From Salinadaptatus halalkaliphilus (GTDB lineage Archaea > Halobacteriota > Halobacteria > Halobacteriales > Natrialbaceae): a stretch of 64,000 nucleotides of DNA. This document shows positions 50,896-59,971 of the stretch, piece by piece. Position 1 is the stretch's first letter; each line of letters opens with the position of its first letter. Where the stretch lies: contig NZ_RBZW01000012.1 in assembly GCF_006543045.1 (NCBI RefSeq), positions 153,417 through 217,416 on the forward strand, in the 5' to 3' direction. The notes below the pieces were generated by a model. It saw only the letters and a program-made list of their open reading frames with translations, was not told the origin of the DNA and ran no database searches. A program made the translations under genes and the position numbers.

Positions 50896-51441
50896 ATGGA
50901 AAGCGACAGAGACGTCGTTTTCATCGATTCGTCGGTCCTCATTAGTTGTGGACGGCGGGAGAGCACACGCTTCCAAGCGCTGGCCCGCGAAGCCCGTCGG
51001 CGCGATACCGTCTTCCGTATCTCGCCACAGGTGTATGCCGAAGTGACCGGCGACCCAGCTCTCGAGGAGTATACCGCCGATGATGCAGCCGTCGACGAAG
51101 CACTTCAGGAGGGGTGGATGAAGGTCACCGAAAGTCCATCCTATTCGATGTCGGAGGTGTCGAACGTGATGGATCAAGCGCGGAGTTTCATTGCGAGTGC
51201 CAGCGATCGAACAGAGGACACCGTCGAAAAAGCAGATACGGAAATTGTGGGTCTGGCGCTCGAAATGCTTCTCAAAGACACCGCTGATCGAATCACGATC
51301 GTAACAAACGATATCCCGCTTGGTGAAGCGGCAGAATCGCTACTTCCACAGTACGGGTTCGACAGCGAGCAGATCACCTGGCTTACCGGACGGGAACTCG
51401 CTGGCGAACTCGCCGAAGACTTCGTTTCCGAATTTGATTGA
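50896..51441 (+). CDS. PIN-domain ribonuclease, toxin candidate
   Basis: A 181-residue PIN protein with the four acidic residues in place: Asp11 (VFIDSSVL), Glu49 (QVYAEVTG), Asp114 (EKADTEIVGLAL) and Asp139 (IVTNDIPLG). It is longer than typical VapC (about 130), with inserted helices at 60-105. It follows the winged-helix gene by 5 bp and ends 40 bp from the attR-like site. PIN toxins cut tRNA or other RNA; the nearby tRNA-Arg is only the insertion site, not evidence of a target. Confidence 0.88.
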   Translation: MESDRDVVFIDSSVLISCGRRESTRFQALAREARRRDTVFRISPQVYAEVTGDPALEEYTADDAAVDEALQEGWMKVTESPSYSMSEVSNVMDQARSFIASASDRTEDTVEKADTEIVGLALEMLLKDTADRITIVTNDIPLGEAAESLLPQYGFDSEQITWLTGRELAGELAEDFVSEFD

Positions 51442-51481
51442 GTTCTTCGATACTGTTGGATTCCAACCATCCAGAAAACGA

Positions 51482-51495
51482 ATGGGCGCTGCAGG
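51482..51495. other. attR-like site within tRNA-Arg
   Basis: atgggcgctgcagg covers the discriminator base and 3' acceptor strand of tRNA-Arg plus neighbouring bases. It is identical to 49010-49023. Confidence 0.8.
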
Positions 51496-51557
51496 ATTTG
51501 AACCCGCGACAGCTTGGTCCGAAGCCAAGTACTCTGTCCAGACTGAGCTAAGCGCCC
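51483..51557 (-). tRNA. tRNA-Arg(TCG)
   Basis: On the minus strand the acceptor GGGCGCT pairs with AGCGCCC and the discriminator is A. The D arm has TAGCTCAGTCTGGACAGAG. The anticodon stem-loop CTTGGCTTCGGACCAAG gives anticodon TCG, and the T arm GCGGGTTCAAATCCTGC is complete. No intron and no encoded CCA. It is the integration site of the element to its left, which restored the 3' end. Confidence 0.93.
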
Positions 51558-51697
51558 TCGAGGAATAGTTTCCGACGGTTCCGTATAAGTCACTCGATTT
51601 GCACTGCTTTAGAGAGTGGTGGCCACACCGTCGGTTACAGACGATTCCCATCCGTTGAAAACGACCGAGGGTGATCTATAGAACGAGAGATAACCGA

Positions 51698-51889
51698 ATG
51701 AGTGTGATGTCGGTACACGACGCCCCCATTTCGGATGACGATGTGCGTGAAGAGTTGCCACTCGAGTTGTTGACCGACGATGGCGAGATGTGGACTGCGG
51801 TGCCGATCGATGCGAGTGGCGATCAACGGGTGAGTCAGTGGCTTTCGGTCGACCGTGAGACGGTCTGTGACCTCGAGGTGTGGCGGTAG
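51698..51889 (+). CDS. Small haloarchaeal protein, 63 aa
   Basis: An acidic protein starting MSVMSVHDAPISDDDVREEL. The C-terminal half ELLTDDGEMWTAVPIDASGD, then QRVSQWLSVDRETVCDLEVW, is typical of a widespread family of short haloarchaeal proteins. It also echoes the ending of the protein at 490-684 (a W in the middle and a (V/D)LE-x-x-R end). Function is unknown. It starts 140 bp from the tRNA-Arg gene, outside the integrated element. Confidence 0.75.
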   Translation: MSVMSVHDAPISDDDVREELPLELLTDDGEMWTAVPIDASGDQRVSQWLSVDRETVCDLEVWR

Positions 51890-52004
51890 ACGGACTGTTG
51901 TCGTCCATTATGGGGAAATGGGGGGTTGTGGATCACGAATGGATCGGTCCAGCAGTCGGTCTCAGATCGGACCGCTTAACCACTCAGACTGAGCAGGCTC
52001 GAGT

Positions 52005-52853
52005 ATGCCAGCGGGCGAGACGGTTCGTGGATTGCTCGAGTTGACCCGGCCGGTGAACGTGGTCGCGGCGAGCGTATTGACGTTTATTGGTGCGTTCGTC
52101 GCTGGTGGCGTCCTCGAGCAGCCACTGGCGGTGGGTGCAGCGGTCGCCGCGACTGGGTTGGCCGTCGGAGCGGGGAACGCGATCAACGACTATTTCGATC
52201 GTGAGATCGATCGGATCAATCAGCCCGAGCGTGCGATTCCACGTGGTGCCGTGAGTCCACGTGGGGCACTCGGCTTTAGTATCGTCCTTTTCGGGGCGGC
52301 AGTGAGCCTCGCGGTGACGTTGCCGACGGTGGCGATCGTGATCGCTGGTCTCAACCTCGCCGCGCTCGTCGCGTACACGGAAGTATTCAAGGGGTTGCCC
52401 GGGCTCGGCAATGCGTTGGTAGCGTATCTCGTCGGGAGTACGTTCCTTTTCGGGGCTGCTGCGGTCGGCGAGATCGGTCCGGCAGTCGTCCTGTTTATCC
52501 TCGCGGCGATCGCGACGGTGAGCCGAGAGATAATCAAAGATGTCGAAGATCTCGAGGGGGACCGCGAGGAGGGATTACGGACGTTACCGATCGCGATCGG
52601 CGAACGCCGGGCACTACAGATCGCGCTGGGATTGCTCGTCGTCGGTGTGTTTGCGAGTCCGGTACCGTTTCTCTTGGGTTACTTCGGCAGTGCGTACCTA
52701 CTGGTGGTGATTCCGGCTGACATCCTCATGTTGTATGCAGGATACGAGAGCTTCGACGACCCGACTGCCGGGCAGTCACGGCTCAAGTATGGAACGTTTC
52801 TGGCTGCGCTCGCGTTTATATTCGGTCGAGCCCTCGAGTTTGGCGGGCTGTAA
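52005..52853 (+). CDS. Digeranylgeranylglyceryl phosphate synthase (UbiA family)
   Basis: A 282-residue UbiA-type prenyltransferase with about eight membrane helices. The first Asp-rich motif is NAINDYFDREIDRINQPERA and the second is KDVEDLEGDREEGLRTLPI. It transfers the second geranylgeranyl chain to GGGP to make archaeol's phosphate precursor. The short length, position-one LELTRPVN and archaeal setting favour this over quinone synthesis. GGGP synthase and glycerol-1-phosphate dehydrogenase are in the same window at 6776 and 60927. Confidence 0.9.
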   Translation: MPAGETVRGLLELTRPVNVVAASVLTFIGAFVAGGVLEQPLAVGAAVAATGLAVGAGNAINDYFDREIDRINQPERAIPRGAVSPRGALGFSIVLFGAAVSLAVTLPTVAIVIAGLNLAALVAYTEVFKGLPGLGNALVAYLVGSTFLFGAAAVGEIGPAVVLFILAAIATVSREIIKDVEDLEGDREEGLRTLPIAIGERRALQIALGLLVVGVFASPVPFLLGYFGSAYLLVVIPADILMLYAGYESFDDPTAGQSRLKYGTFLAALAFIFGRALEFGGL

Positions 52854-53016
52854 CCGGTCCGACGCTCGAACGGGTCGGATAGCTAATTACCGGAAGTAAC
52901 GATCCGTAATCAAAAGGACTATATTCTGGATTCTGCATCGTTATAGCAGACTTCGTGTGGACTGCGCCATCAGTACGGATCCACACACCGAGTGTAGACG
53001 GATGTGACTACCTGGC

Positions 53017-53637
53017 ATGTATGACCTCGTAGATAGCGTTCCAGTCGACGAGATTGACCCGGGGACGAACGTTCTCGTTGCGGGCCCACCGATGACTGGT
53101 AAACGGTCGCTGGTGTTCGAGAACCTCGTCCGTGGTCTCGAACAAGGGGAGGGATCGATCGTCGTAACCACCAAAGACAGCGCCGACAAAGTATTAGATG
53201 AGTTCACCGGCCAAGCCGAATCTGACGGATCGAATATCGGCGTCGTCGACTGTGTCACGAAACAACGAGGAATCGGCACCGTCGACGACGATCCCCGGAT
53301 CAAGTACGCCTCGTCTCCGGTCGACATGACTGGTATCGGCATCAAGCTCTCGGAATTTCTCCAGGAGTTCTACGAGGGAAGAAACGTCACCGAAAATCGC
53401 GTCCTCTTGCATTCGGTCTCGACACTGTTGATGTACTCGGATTTACAGACCGTCTTTCGATTCTTGCACGTATTCACCGGCCGGATTCAAAGTGCCGACG
53501 CGCTCGGGCTGTACGTCATCGACTCGACGGCACACGACGACCAGACGATGAATACGCTCAAACAGCTGTTCGACGGTATCATTACGCTCGAGGCGGATAC
53601 CGACGACGAACCCGCGATTCGGACGGCCGGTCTGTAG
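53017..53637 (+). CDS. RecA-superfamily ATPase, KaiC-like (DUF7504-type)
   Basis: A 206-residue protein with Walker A GPPMTGKRS (23-31) and a hydrophobic strand NVLVAG before it. A Walker-B-like strand ends VLLHSVSTLL, where an acidic residue would be expected but is not obvious. It is a single-domain relative of KaiC-type ATPases common in haloarchaea, sometimes near signal-transduction genes. The protein at 10355-10999 has the same plan without the GK. Function is unknown. It is on its own promoter after DGGGP synthase. Confidence 0.8.
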   Translation: MYDLVDSVPVDEIDPGTNVLVAGPPMTGKRSLVFENLVRGLEQGEGSIVVTTKDSADKVLDEFTGQAESDGSNIGVVDCVTKQRGIGTVDDDPRIKYASSPVDMTGIGIKLSEFLQEFYEGRNVTENRVLLHSVSTLLMYSDLQTVFRFLHVFTGRIQSADALGLYVIDSTAHDDQTMNTLKQLFDGIITLEADTDDEPAIRTAGL

Positions 53638-53708
53638 TGGCGACTGCGCTTCGATCTGACGGCTATCCGTCCCACGACATTTAGTATCTGGCCACGGACG
53701 GATCGAGT

Positions 53709-54119
53709 ATGCCAGTCGATTCTGCGACGGAGATCCGTGACATTCTCGAGTACGAAACGATCGCGGTCGTGGGTTGCTCGAGTTCGCCCGGAAAGGCTGC
53801 ACACGACGTGCCGGCGTATCTCCAGAAACAGGGGTACGACATCCATCCGGTCAATCCGTTCGCGGACGAGATACTGGGTCGTGTAGCGGCCGATTCGCTG
53901 TCGGCAGTCGACGCGGCGATCGATATCGTCTGTATTTTTCGCCCGAGTGAGGAAGTAGCGACGATCGTCGACGAGGTGCTCGAACGAGACGATGTCGACG
54001 TGGTGTGGATGCAGCTGGGAATCCGCGATGACGATGCGGCGGCGCGTGCCGAACGCGAGGGTCGCCAGGTCGTTCAAGACCGCTGTATGAAGGTTGCACA
54101 TCGGGAGTTCGGTGGATAA
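53709..54119 (+). CDS. CoA-binding domain protein
   Basis: A 136-residue Rossmann protein of the YccU/CoA_binding_2 type. Marks are IAVVGCSSSPGKAAHDVPAY, GYDIHPVNPFADEILG, VCIFRPSEEV, VWMQLGIRDDDAA and the final VVQDRCMKVAHREFG, where Cys and His are conserved. Members bind CoA, and the fold is that of succinyl-CoA synthetase. The physiological role is not defined. It is 70 bp downstream of the RecA-like ATPase gene. Confidence 0.9.
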   Translation: MPVDSATEIRDILEYETIAVVGCSSSPGKAAHDVPAYLQKQGYDIHPVNPFADEILGRVAADSLSAVDAAIDIVCIFRPSEEVATIVDEVLERDDVDVVWMQLGIRDDDAAARAEREGRQVVQDRCMKVAHREFGG

Positions 54120-54264
54120 TATGGGCTACCGTCGTCAGCTCCGGTGCAACGGTAATCACCTGCGATCGCGCCGATAGATCGGTCCAGCAACCCGTATCAG
54201 GATGGTATAGGGTGATCTACCGACAGAGACTTACCTGCAAGTAGTGTACCCGTCACCAGAACGC

Positions 54265-54531
54265 ATGTGTGACCAGTTCGGAGACTGTTCGAACGACGGG
54301 ACCTGCCAGCTCGTTCTCAGGAACCGAGCGACGGGGATGGAACTGGTCGAACACCACTGCAAAGCACATCTGGTTTTGCGCATCTGGGAGATCGAGCGCG
54401 ACGACGTCTTCGAGGTCGTCGACGCGCGGCCACTCGATCGGTCGCTCGATCCAAACGAGGCGACGGATACGGACGCGACGGAACCGACGACCGTCGATCC
54501 ACCGCTCGAGCAACCGGATATCGACGAGTAG
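54265..54531 (+). CDS. Small Cys-containing protein, 88 aa
   Basis: Start MCDQFGDCSNDGTCQLVLRN; an upstream GTG seven codons before is possible. Residues 1-55 contain Cys2, Cys8, Cys14 and, after a hairpin-like stretch, His32, His33, Cys34 and His37 (EHHCKAHLVLRIWE), which could bind zinc. The last 35 residues are acidic and disordered. Codon use is like the neighbours. I know no named family. Confidence 0.65.
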   Translation: MCDQFGDCSNDGTCQLVLRNRATGMELVEHHCKAHLVLRIWEIERDDVFEVVDARPLDRSLDPNEATDTDATEPTTVDPPLEQPDIDE

Positions 54532-54635
54532 CGGACATCGTGTCGAGTCGTACGACACACCGAGAGAGCCCAGCCATCGGTTCCCGCCGCCGATAGCAAG
54601 ACCGGTCGCGGCTGAGAGACTGTTGGCATAGTACT

Positions 54636-54697
54636 CCTTAAATACAATTATATGTGTACATAATACACTTAGTCATTATGGGGTAGCCTCATATAGG
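54636..54697 (+). promoter_or_regulatory. AT-rich promoter region of gltB
   Basis: Two TATA-like elements precede gltB: cttaaatac (54637-54645), about 75 bp from the ATG, and catatagg (54690-54697), about 25 bp from it. The second spacing would give a leaderless transcript. The stretch between contains tatgtgtacataatacac, an AT-rich near-symmetric sequence that could bind a regulator. Confidence 0.5.
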
Positions 54698-54718
54698 GGT
54701 GGCTCACTACGTTTGTGT

Positions 54719-57700
54719 ATGTCACAGCCACATCGAGCGGCATCCACCGACCGTTCACAGGGGCTCGCAGACCCTGGGGACGCACGGTCGAACTGCGGCG
54801 TTGGCGTCGTCATGGACTTAGATGGCGACGTCAGCCACGACGTCGTCGCTGACGGTCTCGAACTTCTCGAGAATCTCGAACATCGAGGGACCACTGGCGC
54901 GGAGAAAAACACGGGCGATGGTGCCGGTATCATGCTTCAAATTCCGGAGCGCTTCTTCGCGGACGTTCTCGAAACGTCGTTACCGGAAACCTACGCCGTC
55001 GGCTCTTTGTTCTTCCCACAATCTGCAGCGTCGTGCGAGGCACTCGAAGAGCTCGTCGCAGACACGTTCGAAACGTACGATCTCGAGGTACTCGAGTGGC
55101 GCGACGTGCCGACGACGAACGACGACCTCGGGGCGACGGCCGTCGACTCCGAACCCGACGTTCGACAGGTCGTCGTTGCGCCCAACGACGCCGTCGAGGG
55201 TGAGGATTTCAGTCGCCGACTGTACGTCGCCCGACGCGCTCTCGAGAACGCCGTCGAAGATGCCGACATCGAGGGGACGGAACGTTTCTACGTCTGCTCG
55301 CTCGATTCGAAGACGATCGTTTACAAGGGCCTTCTCAAAGGGGCTCAGGTACCGGCATACTACCCCGACTTGACCGACGAGCGGGTCGGATCGAATTTCG
55401 TGATGGTGCACGAGCGGTTCTCGACGAACACGCTCGGCGCCTGGCATCTCGCCCACCCCTACCGCAACATCATCCACAACGGCGAGTTCAACACCATCCA
55501 GGGCAACATCAACTGGATGCGCGCCCGCGAGACCGACATCGAAAGCGACGTCCTCGACGACCTCGAGGCGGTCAAGCCGATCATCGACGATCCCGAGCAG
55601 TCAGACACCGCAAGCGTCGACAACGCGCTCGAGCTCCTGATGGAGGACGGCCGTGATCTGGAACACGCCCTGCGGATGCTCGTCCCCGAGGCCTGGCGCG
55701 GCGACGACGCGATGGACCAGGATCGCAAGGACTGGTACGACTTCCACGCGTCGCTGGTCGAGCCCTGGGACGGCCCCGCACTCGTGGCGGCGACCGACGG
55801 CGAACGCGTCGGGGCCGTCCTCGACCGCAACGGCCTGCGGCCGTGTCGGTACGACGTGACGACGGACAACCAGCTCGTCATGGCCAGCGAAGCCGGCGCA
55901 CTCGAGACCGAACCCGAGGAAATCGAAGAGCGCGGTCGCCTCCAGCCCGGCCAGATTTTCCTGGCCGATCCCGAGGAAGGTCGGGTCATCCCCGACGACG
56001 AAGTCTTCGAGAACCTGACCGACGACCGCTACGGCGAGTGGGTCGAGCAGGAACAGGTGCATCTCGACGAGGTGCTGACGACCAGCGATAGCACGCCCCA
56101 AGGATCCGTCTCGGAGCTTCGAGCCAAGCAGGCCGCCTTTGGCTACACGCACGACGAACTCGAGAACATGATCGAGCCGATGACCCAGAAGGGAAAAGAT
56201 CCCGTTGGCTCGATGGGCGACGACACGCCGCTGTCGGTGCTGACCGAGTTCAATCGGCCGCTGTTTTCCTACTTCAAACAGCTGTTCGCGCAGGTGACGA
56301 ACCCGCCGCTTGATTACATCCGCGAAGAACTCGTCACCTCGATGGAGAGCCGGCTGGGCTTCCAGCGCAACCTGCTCGACGAGTCGCCCGAACACGCCCG
56401 CCAGCTCGTCCTCGATTCGCCGATCCTGACCGATGCCGAACTCGGGTCGGTACGAGACGCGTCGGCAAACGGCCTCACGGCGGCGACGATCGATGTCACC
56501 TACGAGCCGACGAGCGAGGAACTCGGCACGGATCTCGAAGCTGCGATCGAGCGCGTTCGCGAGGATGTCGTCGAGGCGATCGAAGACGGCGGTCACGACG
56601 TGATCGTCCTCTCCGATCGAAACAGCGGGGCCGACCGAGTGGCGATTCCGAGCCTGCTGGCGACCGGCAGCGTCCACCATCATCTCGTTCGTAACGGGCT
56701 TCGAAACCACGTCGGCCTGGTCGTCGAATCCGCCGAGCCGCGGACGGTGCATCACTTCGCGACGCTGGTCGGCTACGGCGCGGGCGCGGTCAACCCGTAC
56801 CTCGCGTACCAGACGATCGAGGACATCACCGCCGGCCCGGACGGCGCAGACACCCAGGTCGCGATCGACGCGTACATCGGCGCGCTCGAGGACGGCCTGT
56901 TGAAGATCATGGCCAAGATGGGCATCTCGACGGTCGAGAGCTACCAGGGCGCCCAGATCTTCGAGGCCGTTGGACTCGATAGCGATCTCGTTGCGGAGTA
57001 CTTCGAGGGAACCGAGAACCGAACCGAGGGGATCGGTCTCGCGGAGGTCGAAGCGGACGTTCGGGAACGTCACGACGCCGCCTTCGGTACGGACGACGAC
57101 GCCAATCTGGACCGCCACGGCGAGTTCGAACACCGTTCGAACGGAATCTACCACCAGTGGAACCCGGACACCGTCGGCGCGCTCCAGCAGGCCGTCCGAT
57201 CGAACGACTACGAACGCTACGGCGAGTTCGCCGAGCAGATCAACGAACAACAACAGAATCTCCAGACGCTTCGCGGACTGCTCGAGTTCGATTCCGATCG
57301 GGAATCGATCCCGGTCGAAGAGGTCGAGCCGATCAAGGACATCGTCCAGCGCTTTTCGACCGCGGCAATGAGTCTGGGCTCGCTCTCGCCGGAGGCCCAC
57401 GAGAACAACTCGATCGCGATGAACCGCATCGGCGGCAAGTCAAACTCCGGCGAGGGCGGCGAACCGCCGGAACGGTTCGACACCGAAAAGGAGTGTAACG
57501 TCAAGCAAGTCGCCTCGGGTCGCTTCGGCGTCACCTCGACGTATCTCTCGAGTGCGGACGAACTCCAGATCAAGATGGCCCAGGGTTCAAAGCCCGGCGA
57601 GGGTGGCCATCTGCCCGGCGAGAAGGTCAACGAGATGATCGCCCACGTGCGCAAGTCGACGCCGGGCGTCGGCCTCATCTCCCCGCCACCGCTGCACGAC

Positions 57701-59275
57701 ATCTACTCGATCGAAGATCTCAAACAGCTAATCTTCGATCTGAAGGCGGCCAACGAGGACGCCGACATCAACGTCAAACTCGTCTCCGAAGCCGGCATCG
57801 GCACCGTTGCCGCCGGCGTCGCGAAGGCCAACGCCGACGTGGTCCACATCTCGGGCCACTCCGGCGGGACGGGTGCATCGCCACGCACCTCGATCAAGAG
57901 CGCTGGTCTTCCCTGGGAACTCGGCCTCGCGGAAGCCAACCAGATGCTCTGTCAGACCGGGCTCCGCGACCGCATTCGCGTCTCCGCCGACGGTGGGATG
58001 AAGACCGGGCGCGATGTCGCCGTCGCCGCCCTGCTGGGTGCCGAGGAGTACATCTTCGGGACCGCCTCGCTCGTGACGTCGGGTTGTGTGATGGCCCGGC
58101 AGTGTCACAAGAACACCTGCCCGGTCGGCGTTGCCACCCAGCGCGAGGACCTGCGCAAGCGGTTCCCCGGCGAACCCGAACACGTCATCAACTACATGAC
58201 GTTCATCGCCCAGGAACTGCGCGAGATCATGGCCGAACTCGGCTTCGAGACCGTCGACGAGATGATCGGGCAGGTCGACGTTCTCGAACAGCGCACCGAC
58301 GTCGACCACCCGAAAGCCCGCAACGTCGACCTCTCGGCGGTCATCGCCGACCCCGGCAGCGACGTGCGGCGCAAGATCCGCGAACAGGACCACGAACTCG
58401 AGGACCAACTCGACCGGGACCTCATCGAAGCGGCTGCAGACGCCATCGAGAGCGAAGAGCCGGTCTCGCTCACGACCGACGTCACGAACGTCGACCGCAC
58501 GGTCGGTGCGATGCTTTCGAATCGTATCACGGATCGCTACGGCGAAGCCGGCCTCCCGGAGGATACGATCACGGTCGACCTCGAGGGGACCGCCGGCCAG
58601 AGTTTCGGTGCCTTCCTGGCAAGCGGCGTCTCGATGCACTTAGACGGCAGCGCGAACGACTACGTCGGCAAGGGACTCTCCGGCGGCAAAATCGCCATCC
58701 GAACGCCCGAGACCGCGAGTTACGATCCGACCGAAAACATCACGATTGGTAACGTCGCGCTCTACGGGTCGACCGACGGACAGTGTTACGTCAACGGCGT
58801 CGCCGGCGAGCGATTTGCCGTCCGCAACTCCGGTGCCAAGGCCGTCGTCGAAGGCGTCGGGGATCACGGCTGTGAGTACATGACCGGCGGGGTCGTCGCC
58901 GTCCTCGGGGAGACTGGTAAAAACTTCGCGGCCGGCATGTCCGGCGGTGTCGCCTACGTCTACGATCCGGACGACGAGTTCGAAGCCAAGGCAAACACCG
59001 GGATGGTCTCGCTGCACGACGAGTTAGAGGATGCAGACGTGGAGATGCTACGCCGACTCGTCGAGAACCACGTCGCCTACACCGGCTCCGACCGCGGCAA
59101 ACAGTTGCTCGAAAACTGGGAGCGCACGCTCGAGTCCTTCGTGAAGGTCATGCCTGAAGCGTACTACGAGGCGATCACCGAGCAAGGGTCGGACGACGTT
59201 CGTGACGAACTGCCCGGCACGCCCGAGGCGGTGGTCGAAGCGGAGTCGACCAGTTACGCGGCAAGTGACGACTAA
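54719..59275 (+). CDS. gltB: Glutamate synthase large subunit
   Basis: A 1,518-residue glutamate synthase of normal size. The glutaminase domain starts with the nucleophile Cys26 (SNCGVGVV) after a short propeptide to be removed. It contains FMVHERFSTNT, AHPYRNIIHNGEFNTIQGN in two parts and DRNGLRPCRY. The central and FMN-binding domains follow; GKSNSGEGGEP and GHSGGTGASPRTSIK are the synthase signatures. The 3Fe-4S cysteines are Cys1123, Cys1129 and Cys1134 in CVMARQCHKNTC. A GXGXG beta-helix (about 1240-1430) closes the protein. It makes glutamate from glutamine and 2-oxoglutarate. No small subunit (gltD) adjoins it, so ferredoxin is the probable donor. Confidence 0.97.
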   Translation: MSQPHRAASTDRSQGLADPGDARSNCGVGVVMDLDGDVSHDVVADGLELLENLEHRGTTGAEKNTGDGAGIMLQIPERFFADVLETSLPETYAVGSLFFPQSAASCEALEELVADTFETYDLEVLEWRDVPTTNDDLGATAVDSEPDVRQVVVAPNDAVEGEDFSRRLYVARRALENAVEDADIEGTERFYVCSLDSKTIVYKGLLKGAQVPAYYPDLTDERVGSNFVMVHERFSTNTLGAWHLAHPYRNIIHNGEFNTIQGNINWMRARETDIESDVLDDLEAVKPIIDDPEQSDTASVDNALELLMEDGRDLEHALRMLVPEAWRGDDAMDQDRKDWYDFHASLVEPWDGPALVAATDGERVGAVLDRNGLRPCRYDVTTDNQLVMASEAGALETEPEEIEERGRLQPGQIFLADPEEGRVIPDDEVFENLTDDRYGEWVEQEQVHLDEVLTTSDSTPQGSVSELRAKQAAFGYTHDELENMIEPMTQKGKDPVGSMGDDTPLSVLTEFNRPLFSYFKQLFAQVTNPPLDYIREELVTSMESRLGFQRNLLDESPEHARQLVLDSPILTDAELGSVRDASANGLTAATIDVTYEPTSEELGTDLEAAIERVREDVVEAIEDGGHDVIVLSDRNSGADRVAIPSLLATGSVHHHLVRNGLRNHVGLVVESAEPRTVHHFATLVGYGAGAVNPYLAYQTIEDITAGPDGADTQVAIDAYIGALEDGLLKIMAKMGISTVESYQGAQIFEAVGLDSDLVAEYFEGTENRTEGIGLAEVEADVRERHDAAFGTDDDANLDRHGEFEHRSNGIYHQWNPDTVGALQQAVRSNDYERYGEFAEQINEQQQNLQTLRGLLEFDSDRESIPVEEVEPIKDIVQRFSTAAMSLGSLSPEAHENNSIAMNRIGGKSNSGEGGEPPERFDTEKECNVKQVASGRFGVTSTYLSSADELQIKMAQGSKPGEGGHLPGEKVNEMIAHVRKSTPGVGLISPPPLHDIYSIEDLKQLIFDLKAANEDADINVKLVSEAGIGTVAAGVAKANADVVHISGHSGGTGASPRTSIKSAGLPWELGLAEANQMLCQTGLRDRIRVSADGGMKTGRDVAVAALLGAEEYIFGTASLVTSGCVMARQCHKNTCPVGVATQREDLRKRFPGEPEHVINYMTFIAQELREIMAELGFETVDEMIGQVDVLEQRTDVDHPKARNVDLSAVIADPGSDVRRKIREQDHELEDQLDRDLIEAAADAIESEEPVSLTTDVTNVDRTVGAMLSNRITDRYGEAGLPEDTITVDLEGTAGQSFGAFLASGVSMHLDGSANDYVGKGLSGGKIAIRTPETASYDPTENITIGNVALYGSTDGQCYVNGVAGERFAVRNSGAKAVVEGVGDHGCEYMTGGVVAVLGETGKNFAAGMSGGVAYVYDPDDEFEAKANTGMVSLHDELEDADVEMLRRLVENHVAYTGSDRGKQLLENWERTLESFVKVMPEAYYEAITEQGSDDVRDELPGTPEAVVEAESTSYAASDD

Positions 59276-59299
59276 CCGTCGGTAGTCTCGATTCGTTTC

Positions 59300-59902
59300 T
59301 TACTCGCGACCGAGCGTGTGGAACTGCTCGTTTGGCTGCATATCTGCAAACGTCGCCAGCCGATTGCTCAGATTGTAGTAGGCCGTGACGGCGGCGATAT
59401 CCCACATCGCTTCCTCGCTGAAGCCCGCCTCGCGGAGGCGCTCGAGGTCGGCGGCCTCGAGTTCGGCCGGGCGTTCGGTCAGTTTGACGGCGATGTCGAG
59501 CATCGTCCGGTGGGCGTCGTTGATGTCCGCGGCGCGATAGTTCGCGACGAGTTGGTCGGCGAGCGTCGGATCCTCGGCGTAAATCCTGACGAGCGCGCCG
59601 TGGGCGACGTTGCAGTAGTAACAGTGGTTGACGCCCGAGACGGCGACGACGATCATCTCGATCTCCTCGCGCTCGAGGGCGGTGTCCTCGACGAGTGCGT
59701 CGTGAAAGGCGAAAAACGCCCGAAAGTGAGATGGTTTGTAGCCGAAGGCGGCGAAGACGTTGGGGGTGAAGCCAGCCTGTTCGGTCTCCTCGTCGATCCG
59801 CTCCTGTAGGTCCTCGGGTAGTTCGTCGTAGTCGGGAACCGGGAATCGTGTCATCGCGTCGTCCTCGAGCGTCGGCGTCGAATCTGAGCCGGGATTGCTC
59901 AT
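59300..59902 (-). CDS. AhpD-like peroxidase-related protein
   Basis: A 200-residue all-helical protein starting MSNPGSDSTPTL; an ATG seven codons upstream is possible. The AhpD-type centre GVNHCYYCNVAHG supplies Cys94, Cys97 and His101. Around it EIEMIVVAVSG and MLDIAVKLTERP form the repeat of the carboxymuconolactone decarboxylase fold. The longer size and the flanking helices match the uncharacterised peroxidase-related subfamily. It probably reduces peroxides or acts in redox relay. It converges with gltB, 24 bp apart. Confidence 0.88.
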   Translation of the reverse strand: MSNPGSDSTPTLEDDAMTRFPVPDYDELPEDLQERIDEETEQAGFTPNVFAAFGYKPSHFRAFFAFHDALVEDTALEREEIEMIVVAVSGVNHCYYCNVAHGALVRIYAEDPTLADQLVANYRAADINDAHRTMLDIAVKLTERPAELEAADLERLREAGFSEEAMWDIAAVTAYYNLSNRLATFADMQPNEQFHTLGRE

Positions 59903-59971
59903 AGCTACCAATTCACCAGGCACTGTAATAGCCTATTGGCTTCCAGTAGTCGAGTCCGGTTGATGAGGAAG

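Larger units (their letters stand above)
49010..51495. mobile_element. Small integrated element in tRNA-Arg(TCG)
   Basis: A 2.5-kb segment bounded by 14-bp direct repeats, one of which is the 3' end of the tRNA-Arg gene. It holds a tyrosine integrase beside the left att site, then a winged-helix gene and a PIN gene ending 40 bp before the tRNA. There are no replication, capsid or transfer genes. The layout is that of a minimal integrative element, or the remains of a larger one that kept only its integrase and a toxin-antitoxin-like pair. The tRNA gene stays intact. Confidence 0.8.
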
